A model generated the notes under the pieces. That model searched no databases. It saw only the letters and a program-made list of their open reading frames with translations, and was not told where the DNA came from. Both the position numbers and the translations under genes were made by a program. From JBOGEB01 sp050743125 (GTDB taxonomy: Bacteria; Actinomycetota; Nitriliruptoria; Euzebyales; Egibacteraceae): 57,464 nucleotides of DNA. Of this stretch, positions 42,240 to 49,383 are shown piece by piece (within the stretch, counting starts at the first letter, position 1; every line of letters starts with the position of its first letter). The stretch spans positions 1 to 57,464 of the forward strand of contig JBOGEB010000006.1 in the NCBI GenBank assembly GCA_050743125.1. The letters run 5' to 3'.

Positions 42240-42482
42240 TCACTCGCCGCTGCTGACGTGCTGGTCAGCAAGGAACTGGCAGAGGCGCGCGGCGTCCTCG
42301 AGGCTCAGCCGGCAGGTTCCGACGCACACGTCCTGGCGCCAGAAGCTGAGCACGACGAGCCCTCTCGCCTCGTACCACGTCACCCGCAGGGCACCGCCCC
42401 GGTCATCGACGAACAGGGCGCGGCGGCCAGGCGGGGACGTGGCCAGCGTCCCCTCTGGGGTTTCGGACCTCCTCACAGTCAT
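42240..42482 (-). CDS. Small conserved-looking protein with repeat-derived N-terminus
   Basis: 80 aa or somewhat less. Residues about 20-80 look like a genuine compact domain: RRALFVDDRGGALRVTWYEARGLVVLSFWRQDVCVGTCRL (landmarks GLVVLSFWRQDVCVGTCRL) then EDAARLCQFLADQ. I recall similar short unnamed proteins in actinobacteria but cannot assign a function. The first ~18 residues (MTVRRSETPEGTLATSPP) are translated from a piece of the dispersed 51-bp unit, in the same frame as in the flippase. The original start was probably lost or replaced. Confidence 0.6.
   Translation of the reverse strand: MTVRRSETPEGTLATSPPGRRALFVDDRGGALRVTWYEARGLVVLSFWRQDVCVGTCRLSLEDAARLCQFLADQHVSSGE
42428..42480 (-). 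repeat. Fragment of the dispersed 51-bp unit
   Basis: GCGTCCCCTCTGGGGTTTCG followed by GACCTCCTCACAGTCA matches the interior of element copies A and E with a few substitutions. No element ends are present next to it. Confidence 0.6.
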
Positions 42483-42697
42483 CAGCCTTGACGGTCGCCG
42501 GCTTCTCCCAGAAGCGTCAACTGTCCGCTCGGTCCGGCCTGCCGGGCACCCTCACGCACCTCGGCGCAAGATCGCCGGTCCTGAGGACAGCGCGTGGTAC
42601 GGTCGGCTCTGCGCGTCAGATCCTCGTGAAGCGCTCGCGGGCGCTCGCGCAGCGTGGATGCCGCCCTCGGGTGAGCTACAACCAGACCAGGAGCCCC

Positions 42698-44644
42698 GTG
42701 ACCTACCGCGAATCCGGCACGCCGCCGGCCTCGGCCTACACGGCCCGGTCGATCAACGTCCTCGAGGGCCTGGAGGCCGTACGGAAGCGGCCGGGTATGT
42801 ACATCGGGTCGACCGACACCCGCGGCCTCCACCACCTGGTGTGGGAGGTCGTCGACAATGCGGTCGATGAGCACCTCGCCGGCCACGCCAGCCGCATCCA
42901 GGTGACGGTCCGGGCTGACGGCGGCGTCGAGGTGATCGACGACGGGCGCGGGATTCCGGTCGAGCCGCACCCCAAGGAGCGCCGCCCCGCCGTCGAGGTC
43001 GTGCTCACCAAGCTCCACGCGGGCGGCAAGTTCGACCAGCAGGCCTACGCGGTGTCCGGCGGCCTCCACGGGGTGGGGGTCTCGGTCGTCAACGCGCTGT
43101 CGCAGCGGACCGAGGTCGAAGTCGCCCGTGACGGCCAGCGTCACGCGATCGCGTTCGCGCGTGGGAAGCGGACGTCCAAGCTCGCCGTCGTGGGTCGCGC
43201 GAAGCGGACCGGTACGACGGTACGGTTCTGGCCGGACCCGGCCGTGTTCGATGCCGTCGAGTTCGACGCGGACCGCATCGCCACGCGGCTGCGCGAGACC
43301 GCGCTGCTCAACCCCGGACTGAGGATCGATTTCGCCGACGAGCGCAGCGGGCGGTCGGAGGAGTTCCAGTTCCGCGGCGGCCTCGGCGACTTCGTGGCCG
43401 ACCTGCTCGGCACCGACGAGCCGCTGCTCAACAAGCCGGTCTCCATCACCCGCAACGAGACCTTCGAGGACCGCTCGCTGGCGTGCGACATCGCCGTGAA
43501 CTGGTCGGCCGGCGGGTTCGACGAGCGGGTGCGCTCCTACGTGAACGTCATCTACACGCCGGACGGCGGGGCGCACGAGGAGGGCTTCCGCAAAGCGATC
43601 ACCGGCACGGTCAACCGGTGGGGGCAGGCCAACCGCGCGTTCGCGAAGAGCGACCCGCAGTCGCTGTCCGGCGATGACCTCCGCGAGGGCATGGTCGCGG
43701 TGATCAGCGTGAAGATGCCCGATCCTCAATTCGAAGGGCAGACCAAAGGCAAACTCGGCAGCGCGATCATGCGCCGGTTCGTCGAGCGGGTCGTCAACGA
43801 CGCGCTGGGGGAGTGGCTTGCCGCCAACCCGACCCTCGGGCGCAAGATCGTCCGCAAGGCGACGGTGGTCGCGAAGGCCCGCGAGGCCGCCCGACACGCC
43901 CGTGATCTCACCCGCCGCAAGGGCCTGCTCGACAGCCAGTCCGCCGGCCTGCCCGGCAAGCTCGCCGACTGCTCCTCACGCAACCCCGAGGAGTGCGAGC
44001 TGTTCGTCGTCGAGGGCGACTCCGCGGGCGGGTCGTCGAAGATGGCCCGCGACCGGCACACCCAGGCGATCCTCCCGCTGCGCGGCAAGGTGCTCAACGT
44101 CGAGAAGGCACAACTGCGCCGGGTGCTCGCGAACGCCGAGATCCAGAGCCTGATCAAAGCTATCGGCACGGGCATCGGCGACGACTTCGACTACAACCGC
44201 CTGCGCTACCACAAGGTGGTGCTGCTCTCGGACGCCGACGTCGACGGCGGCCACATCACGACGCTGCTGCTCACGTTTTTCTACCGGCTGATGCCCGCGC
44301 TCATCGGCGGTCGGCACCTCTACGTCGCGCAGCCGCCCCTCTACCAGCTCAGAAAGGGCACGAAGACCGCGTACGCGATGAGCGACGCCGAGCGCGACCG
44401 CCTGCTCGCGGCCGCGTTCAAGCAGGGTGCGGAGATCGCCCGGTTCAAAGGCCTCGGCGAGATGGACCCCGGCCAGCTCTGGGACACCACGATGGATCCC
44501 ACCCGCCGCACCCTCCTCCGCATCACCGTCGCCCAGGCCGAGGCCGCCGACACGGTCTTCTCCCTGCTCATGGGCGAGTCCGCCTCCGACCGCCGCGAAT
44601 GGATCGAGGCCAACGCCCAATACGCCGACAACGTCGACGTCTAG
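42698..44644 (+). CDS. Type IIA topoisomerase ATPase subunit (GyrB/ParE)
   Basis: 648 aa. GHKL ATPase: EVVDNAVDEHLAGHA (about 50-64), DDGRGIPVEPH, and GGLHGVGVSVVNALS with the ATP lid. Transducer lysine in QTKGKLGS. TOPRIM: VVEGDSAGGSSKMARDR, DADVDGGHITTLLLTFFYR, and the C-terminal KGLGEMDPGQLWDTTMDP. Length fits ParE or the short GyrB. GTG 42698 is preferred: AGGAG is 4-5 nt upstream, and the extra 70 upstream codons have no family character. No gyrA/parC lies downstream, so the partner is elsewhere. Actinobacteria with a second, unlinked GyrB/ParE homologue are known; I cannot say whether this is the only copy. Confidence 0.92.
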   Translation: MTYRESGTPPASAYTARSINVLEGLEAVRKRPGMYIGSTDTRGLHHLVWEVVDNAVDEHLAGHASRIQVTVRADGGVEVIDDGRGIPVEPHPKERRPAVEVVLTKLHAGGKFDQQAYAVSGGLHGVGVSVVNALSQRTEVEVARDGQRHAIAFARGKRTSKLAVVGRAKRTGTTVRFWPDPAVFDAVEFDADRIATRLRETALLNPGLRIDFADERSGRSEEFQFRGGLGDFVADLLGTDEPLLNKPVSITRNETFEDRSLACDIAVNWSAGGFDERVRSYVNVIYTPDGGAHEEGFRKAITGTVNRWGQANRAFAKSDPQSLSGDDLREGMVAVISVKMPDPQFEGQTKGKLGSAIMRRFVERVVNDALGEWLAANPTLGRKIVRKATVVAKAREAARHARDLTRRKGLLDSQSAGLPGKLADCSSRNPEECELFVVEGDSAGGSSKMARDRHTQAILPLRGKVLNVEKAQLRRVLANAEIQSLIKAIGTGIGDDFDYNRLRYHKVVLLSDADVDGGHITTLLLTFFYRLMPALIGGRHLYVAQPPLYQLRKGTKTAYAMSDAERDRLLAAAFKQGAEIARFKGLGEMDPGQLWDTTMDPTRRTLLRITVAQAEAADTVFSLLMGESASDRREWIEANAQYADNVDV

Positions 44645-44962
44645 ACGCGGCTACCCGTCTTCGACGTTGTGGCAAGTTTTCAGGCGGCCGGGGCGGGGCA
44701 TGGGGGCCCCGCGACGATTCCGTCCCAACCAGCCACGGTCCGGCCTGCACCAGACACGTTTTGACGAGTGAAACGCGGACAGCGGGGAGGTGGACGCTTC
44801 CGTGCATACACCTCCGCACCAGCCCTCGGCTGACGGGGGATGGTGCGGAGGCCGGCGCGTCAGCTCGTGTTCGCCTGCCGGTCCGAGCCGGTCCAGGCTA
44901 AACACCGAGAAGCCTCGGGACACGTTGCCGATGCGGTTGACCATCCGCCGTAGACTCTCGGC
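44645..44962. other. Gene-free stretch with a 10-bp-stem hairpin
   Basis: 318 nt. CCTCCGCACC (44811-44820) pairs with GGTGCGGAGG (44842-44851) across a 21-nt loop. Otherwise nothing recognised. TAGACT at 44951 belongs to the next gene. Confidence 0.5.
44951..44956 (+). promoter_or_regulatory. -10-like TAGACT for a leaderless small gene
   Basis: TAGACT ends 6 nt before the double ATG at 44963. No Shine-Dalgarno sequence. Confidence 0.4.
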
Positions 44963-45214
44963 ATGATGACCCCGGCAGAGATCGAGCGCAAGGTTCGGCA
45001 GCTCGACAACGACGTCCAATCGATCTACGAGATGCTGGCGGAGATCTCGATCACCCAGCGCCGGCAGGGCAACCGCTTGAACGAGCTGGACGGCAAGCTG
45101 GACGAGCTGGACGGCAAGCTGAACTCGATGGACGGCAAGCTGAACTCGATGGACGGCAAGCTGAACTCGATGCTCGACCTGCTGCGTGGTGACCGTCCGG
45201 TCGACAGTGAGTGA
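44963..45214 (+). CDS. Small heptad-repeat coiled-coil protein
   Basis: 83 aa, acidic, no signal or membrane segment. After an N-terminal helix (IERKVRQLDNDVQSIYEML), residues about 42-69 are seven-residue repeats: LDGKLDE, LDGKLNS, MDGKLNS, MDGKLNS. Leu/Met at heptad positions a and d predict a parallel coiled coil, perhaps a trimer or tetramer. The DNA encoding it is a 21-bp tandem repeat, so length may vary between strains. Function unknown; it may be an oligomerisation or scaffold peptide. Confidence 0.7.
   Translation: MMTPAEIERKVRQLDNDVQSIYEMLAEISITQRRQGNRLNELDGKLDELDGKLNSMDGKLNSMDGKLNSMLDLLRGDRPVDSE
45086..45169 (+). repeat. Four 21-bp tandem repeats within the coiled-coil gene
   Basis: Units start at 45086, 45107, 45128 and 45149, with consensus TGGACGGCAAGCTGAACTCG preceded by C or A. 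The last two are identical, which points to recent slippage. Confidence 0.85.
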
Positions 45215-45425
45215 TGCTCGTTCGCGTCCCCACGCGCAGGGGCTGATGTTTCACCTGCATCAAGGAGCACGGTTTCGCTTGTCCGCCAATGCGTTCAGCG
45301 CGTGACCCAGGTCGCGGGTCATCACCGACAACCTGTGGCTGCTGTGGAGGCTGCACCTCGCCGAGCACGCCCCTCTCGCGCGTTGGCCGGCGTAACGGGG
45401 CTGAGGCTTGCGCGACTGGAGAAGC

Positions 45426-46472
45426 GTGGATGCTCGTTTGAACGCACCGCCCGCACCGGCCCTCGGCGCTGAAGGCTCGGGGGCTCCGGTCGCGCGCAAC
45501 GCCCGGCTGGAGGCGCAGCAGGTTGTCGGCGAAGGCTTCGACGCCCGGGTCCTTGAGCCCTCACTCCCAGTTGTCGTGGACGGTGAGTGGTTCGCCGACG
45601 ACCCCGTCGCCCGCGGGGACGTCCTGCCCGGGCGACGGATCGTGAGCCCGGTCGCGGGTGGTGATCTCACCTGGGACGAGTGGCTGGCGGACCGGCCCGA
45701 GCATGCCCCGTGGGCGGCGGCCCGCTGGCTCGGCGCGTACCGGCGCCTGATACGGCCTCCGGCGACCCTGTCCGAGACCCGCCTGGCGCTGCACCGCCTC
45801 GTGGTCTACGTCGTCTCACCTGCCCGCCGCCAGGCGAACGGCAAGATCGCGCTGCGGTGGACATTCGGCGGCGTAGGGACCCCGTTCTTCGGCGCGGACG
45901 AGCAGGTACGGGTCACGGACACCCGGCTCGTCCGGCAGCGGGGGGACACCGCGACGGCCGAGCCCGTCACCACGCTCGACCGGGCGGCGTCCTTCGTGCT
46001 CGACGGGCCGCTGGACGTCGCCTGGGCGGAGCCGTTCGACGTTCCCCCGCTCGGTGACCCAGAGGAGGAGCTCCGGCTCGACCCCGAGGCGACGACGTTC
46101 CTCGGCGACTGGTACGGCTTCGCGTACTCCGTGCTCGAGGCGCTGCGGGCCGACCCCGCGTCGGTCCAGGCCAGCAGGGTGCAGCTATGGCCGGAGCACT
46201 TCGACGCCGCTTTCGAGTGCCTCCCCGACGAGCAGCATCGGCGGGCTGGGTTCGGGGCGTCGCCGGGCGACGCCGGGGTCGACGAGCCGTACCTCTACGT
46301 CTCCCCCTGGCACTTCGACGAGGCGTTGCCGAGCGAGCTGTGGAACGCCACCAGCTTCCGGGGCGCCATCCTCCCGCTGAGCGAGTTCATCGACGCCGCC
46401 GACCAGCGAGGGGCGGCCCTGGCCTTCTTCCGCCAACGCAGGGCGCTGCTGGAGCCCCGCGAACGTGGGTGA
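45426..46472 (+). CDS. Unassigned protein of 348 aa
   Basis: I do not recognise the family. Reading from GTG 45426 (GGAGA about 5 nt upstream; a TTG at 45408 is also possible). It is cytosolic in appearance, rich in Trp and acidic residues. The second half has well-formed blocks: FLGDWYGFAYSVLEALRAD, RVQLWPEHFDAAFECLPDEQHRR (landmark LWPEHFDAAFE), GASPGDAGVDEPYLYVSPWHFDE and FRGAILPLSEFIDAADQ. The GASPGD and WPEHFD motifs are the best handles for a search. Codon use is typical of real genes here (strong third-position G/C), and no shadow frame matches it. Confidence 0.75.
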   Translation: MDARLNAPPAPALGAEGSGAPVARNARLEAQQVVGEGFDARVLEPSLPVVVDGEWFADDPVARGDVLPGRRIVSPVAGGDLTWDEWLADRPEHAPWAAARWLGAYRRLIRPPATLSETRLALHRLVVYVVSPARRQANGKIALRWTFGGVGTPFFGADEQVRVTDTRLVRQRGDTATAEPVTTLDRAASFVLDGPLDVAWAEPFDVPPLGDPEEELRLDPEATTFLGDWYGFAYSVLEALRADPASVQASRVQLWPEHFDAAFECLPDEQHRRAGFGASPGDAGVDEPYLYVSPWHFDEALPSELWNATSFRGAILPLSEFIDAADQRGAALAFFRQRRALLEPRERG

Positions 46473-46578
46473 GCGCGGGGTACCAGCCGTTGGCACGCAC
46501 CTTTCCCTCGCTATCGGAGGAAAATTGCATCCCGACAGCCAAGCCGCGGTTTCCACATACGCACTGAGGGGCTGACCC

Positions 46579-47313
46579 GTGCGCCAGTTGTTTCCCGTCC
46601 CGGTCGACCCCGTCGATCCGGTCACCGTCTACGGGGACGTGCCGAGAGCGAACGGTCGGCCCTGGGTGCGGCTCAACATGATCGCCAGCATCGACGGCGC
46701 CACGGCGGTGGCGGGCCGGTCCGGTGGGCTCGGCGGCCCCGCTGACCGGCGGCTGTACGTAATGCTGCGCTCGCTGGCCGACGTCATCCTCGTCGGCGCG
46801 GGCACAGTGCGAGCCGAGGGTTACGGCCCCGCCTCACTGCCCTCGGCGCTTCAAGACGCCCGCCGGCAGCGAGGCCAGGCGTCCGTGCCGGCCATCGCGG
46901 TCGTATCCCGATCCTGCAAGCTCGACTGGCGGTCCCCCTTCTTCACCGCGGCGACCGTCCGGCCGATGGTCGTCACGGTCGCCGATGCGCCCGCCGAGCG
47001 CCGCGCTCGAGCCGCCGAGGTGGCCGACGTCGTCCTGGCTGGCAAGGGCGACGTCGAGCTGGCTCGGGCACTCGACGCGATCGCCGAGCGCGGAGCCCGC
47101 GCGGTGCTCGCCGAGGGCGGTCCGAACCTCAACGACCAGCTGGCCAGCGCCGGCCTGCTCGACGAGCTGGCCCTGACGCTCTCCCCTCGGCTGGTGGGCG
47201 GCGACGCCAAGCGGATCCTGGCCGGCCCCACTCTCGCCGGGCCGCTGGACGTCCAGCTGTGCTCGGTATGCGAGGAGGACGGGTTCCTCTTCCTCCGCCT
47301 CCGTCCCCGCTAG
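46579..47313 (+). CDS. RibD C-terminal-domain reductase (pyrimidine reductase / DHFR-like)
   Basis: 244 aa. NADPH-dependent reductase fold of the second half of RibD. RPWVRLNMIASIDGATAVAGRSGGLGGPADRRL (landmarks MIASIDGATA, GGPADRR), LADVILVGAGTVRAEGYGP, AVLAEGGPNLNDQLASAGLLDELALTLSPRLVGG are all family signatures. Stand-alone RibD-C proteins of this type are common in actinobacteria and often have no proven role in riboflavin synthesis. GTG start. One of three RibD-related genes within 2.5 kb, but not directly linked to the pair at 47807-48968. Confidence 0.85.
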   Translation: MRQLFPVPVDPVDPVTVYGDVPRANGRPWVRLNMIASIDGATAVAGRSGGLGGPADRRLYVMLRSLADVILVGAGTVRAEGYGPASLPSALQDARRQRGQASVPAIAVVSRSCKLDWRSPFFTAATVRPMVVTVADAPAERRARAAEVADVVLAGKGDVELARALDAIAERGARAVLAEGGPNLNDQLASAGLLDELALTLSPRLVGGDAKRILAGPTLAGPLDVQLCSVCEEDGFLFLRLRPR

Positions 47314-47384
47314 CCGGGCCAAAGGTACGGGTGTGGTGGCGGTGCTCAGGGAGGGCGCGCTTGCTTGCAGGCATAGGGGAGTTC

Positions 47385-47771
47385 ATGCGTTCCGCTGTCG
47401 TTCCGCTGGCGCTGGTCACCTTCGCCGTGACAGCCTGCGGGCCGTTCAAAGATCGGGCGGACAGCCAGCTCGACGAATCCTCCCGCGAGCTTGCCAGCAA
47501 GTCCCCTCAGAGCGGAATGAGGGTGCCGACGCTTTCCTTACCGGACCACGACACTGGACCACGACCCTGCTCGCCTGTCGGAGGTCTACCACGGGTGGCT
47601 CGTGCCGCGGTCCGCTCGTGCCTCTGCTCGGTTTGGCATGGCGGCAGCTGTCTTCGGCGAAGCGGGCGGCTATGGCCGTTACACGCGGGCCAGATCCCGG
47701 CGGGTCTACGCTGTGACGCAGCGCGACGCGAGCTGGTGGCGCCGGATGGCGAGTACAACATGCCTGGTTGA
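47385..47771 (+). CDS. Putative small lipoprotein, possibly frameshifted
   Basis: 128 aa if read to the stop. The first ~40 residues are convincing: MRSAVVPLALVTFAVTACGPFKDRADSQLDE, a lipoprotein signal with lipobox FAVTAC, and GGGGAG 4 nt before the ATG. From about residue 45 the sequence becomes Arg/Cys/Pro-rich without secondary-structure logic, as a wrong frame in GC-rich DNA would. I infer a small gene whose 3' part is frameshifted or decayed. Confidence 0.45.
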   Translation: MRSAVVPLALVTFAVTACGPFKDRADSQLDESSRELASKSPQSGMRVPTLSLPDHDTGPRPCSPVGGLPRVARAAVRSCLCSVWHGGSCLRRSGRLWPLHAGQIPAGLRCDAARRELVAPDGEYNMPG

Positions 47772-47806
47772 ACACCTGCATGACGCCGCTCTGGTGGGGG
47801 GTGTCC

Positions 47807-48505
47807 ATGAGTGACCGCCCGTACGTGCTGTTGAGCTGCGCGATGTCCATTGACGGCTATATCGACGACGCGAGCCCGCAGCGGCTGCTGCTGTCCAACG
47901 ACGCTGACTTTGCCCGTGTCGACGCCGTGCGCGCGGGGTGCGATGCGATCCTCGTGGGCGCGAACACACTTCGTCGTGACGATCCCCGGCTGCTCGTGCG
48001 TTCCGCGGAGCGCCGAGAACAGCGCGTCGCTCGGGGCATGGAGCCAAGTCCGATCAAGGTGACCTTGACGAACAGTGGAGACCTCGATCCGTCCTGTCAG
48101 TTCTTCACCGCCGGGGAGTCTTTCAAGATCGTGTACTGCTCCACGCCGGCCATCGACAAGCTGCGGGGACGACTCGCGGACGCGGCGACCGTCATCGACG
48201 CCGGTGACCCGCTCGATCTTCACCGGGTGCTCGGCGACCTGGTCGCGCGTGGGGTCCGCCGGCTCATGGTGGAGGGGGGCGGTATGACCCACACCCAGTT
48301 TCTCACCACCGGCCTCGCGGACGAGCTGCAGCTCGTCGTCGCGCCGTTCTTCGTCGGAGATGTCCGGGCTCCGGCGTTCGTAAACGCCGGTACGTTTCCC
48401 TGGCACTCTGGCAATCCCATGAGCCTGGTTGAGGTACGACAGATCGGCGACGTCGTCTTGCTGCGGTACCTGCTGACCGGCGAACGCCAGCGCTTCGATG
48501 ACTGA
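47807..48505 (+). CDS. RibD-type reductase subunit of a split deaminase/reductase pair
   Basis: 232 aa. YVLLSCAMSIDGYIDDASPQRLLLSNDADFARVDAVRAGCDAILVGANTLRRDDPRL contains the family landmarks AMSIDGYIDD and AILVGANTLRRDDPRL; RLMVEGGGMTHTQFLTTGLADELQLVVAPFFVG holds the EGGG nucleotide site. ATG 47807 is chosen over an upstream in-frame start because it begins the strand preceding the motif. Its 3' end overlaps the deaminase gene by 8 nt, so the two are coupled. Together they carry both activities of bifunctional RibD, but as two proteins and in reverse order. Confidence 0.85.
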   Translation: MSDRPYVLLSCAMSIDGYIDDASPQRLLLSNDADFARVDAVRAGCDAILVGANTLRRDDPRLLVRSAERREQRVARGMEPSPIKVTLTNSGDLDPSCQFFTAGESFKIVYCSTPAIDKLRGRLADAATVIDAGDPLDLHRVLGDLVARGVRRLMVEGGGMTHTQFLTTGLADELQLVVAPFFVGDVRAPAFVNAGTFPWHSGNPMSLVEVRQIGDVVLLRYLLTGERQRFDD

Positions 48506-48968
48506 CACGGAGTGGGCGCGCGACCGACGCTGGCTTCAGGTCGCCATCGGCCTGTCGCAGCAGTGCCTGCCGTCAACTGCGGCGTTCTCGGTTGGTTCGG
48601 TGATCGTCGATGCTGAGGGTGCAGAGATCGCCCGAGGGTACTCGCGCGAGACAGACCCGCGCGTGCACGCCGAGGAGTCGGCGTTGAGCAAGATCGATCC
48701 GGACGATCCCCGCCTGCGTCAAGCGACGATCTACAGCTCGCTGGAACCGTGCAGCACGCGCAGGTCCCGACCCCTGTCGTGCACGGACCTGATCCTGGCC
48801 GCAGGCATCCGGCGGGTGGTGTTCGCCTGGCGGGAGCCGACGGTGTTCGTCGACTGCCAAGGTGCGGAGAAGCTGCGAGCGGCCGGGGTCACCATCATCG
48901 AGATCGACGACCTGGTCGAGCGCGTTCGCAAGGTCAACGCCCACCTGCTGAACGACCGAACGGTCTGA
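48498..48968 (+). CDS. RibD-type deaminase subunit
   Basis: 156 aa zinc-dependent deaminase of the cytidine/dCMP/RibD fold. Catalytic HAEESAL (His57, Glu59), zinc cysteines in SLEPCSTRRSRPLSC (Cys85, Cys95). The spacing is of RibD type (PCS...C) rather than the PCxxC of cytidine deaminases. The expected reaction is deamination of a diaminopyrimidine or related amine, with the coupled reductase acting next. No ribA, B, E or H is in the window, so a role in a modified-pyrimidine or secondary pathway is as likely as core riboflavin synthesis. Confidence 0.82.
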   Translation: MTDTEWARDRRWLQVAIGLSQQCLPSTAAFSVGSVIVDAEGAEIARGYSRETDPRVHAEESALSKIDPDDPRLRQATIYSSLEPCSTRRSRPLSCTDLILAAGIRRVVFAWREPTVFVDCQGAEKLRAAGVTIIEIDDLVERVRKVNAHLLNDRTV

Positions 48969-49018
48969 CCGGGCGTCCAAGAGGAAAGCCACCCACCTGG
49001 CCGGCACCCAAACCGCAT

Positions 49019-49260
49019 TCACCGCGCACGGCGGCGATCGCGCCCCTGGGTCGACACCACGGGCGCGACGACCCCCACCTTGCCGATGCGCAGCGCGGTG
49101 TAGGCCAGGACCAGCCCCAGGACGCTGCCGAGTCCCGCAACCGCCAGCAGGATGACGTCGTGGCGGTCGAGCCTTGGTGGGACGCCCTCGATTGCAACCG
49201 CAGGAGCCGTGACGACGAGCCCGATCGCCATCACTCAGCCCAGCAGCGTCCCCGCCCGAT
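49019..49260 (-). pseudogene. EamA/DMT-type transporter remnant
   Basis: Two membrane helices of an EamA domain are readable: MAIGLVVTAPAVAIEGVPP and DVILLAVAGLGSVLGLVLAY, then TALRIGKVGVVAPVVSTQG. A TGA interrupts the frame just upstream (TLLG-stop-VMAIG), and one extra G in the GGGG run near 49040 shifts GAIAAV out of frame. The other eight or so helices are missing. Surrounding sequence to 49383 holds no gene. Confidence 0.65.
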
Positions 49261-49369
49261 CACGCAACGACGATGCGTACTCCCGGTCAGACGTGCGCTT
49301 CCGGCCACATCTGATTGGAAGGGCACATCGCCCCCCTCACGGGATGCGATCCCCGTGAGACGCGCCGTG

Positions 49370-49375
49370 TAGGGT
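49370..49375 (+). promoter_or_regulatory. -10-like TAGGGT for a leaderless MBL/Rieske transcript
   Basis: TAGGGT ends 8 nt before the ATG at 49384; no ribosome-binding site is visible. Confidence 0.35.
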
Positions 49376-49383
49376 CCCGCATC

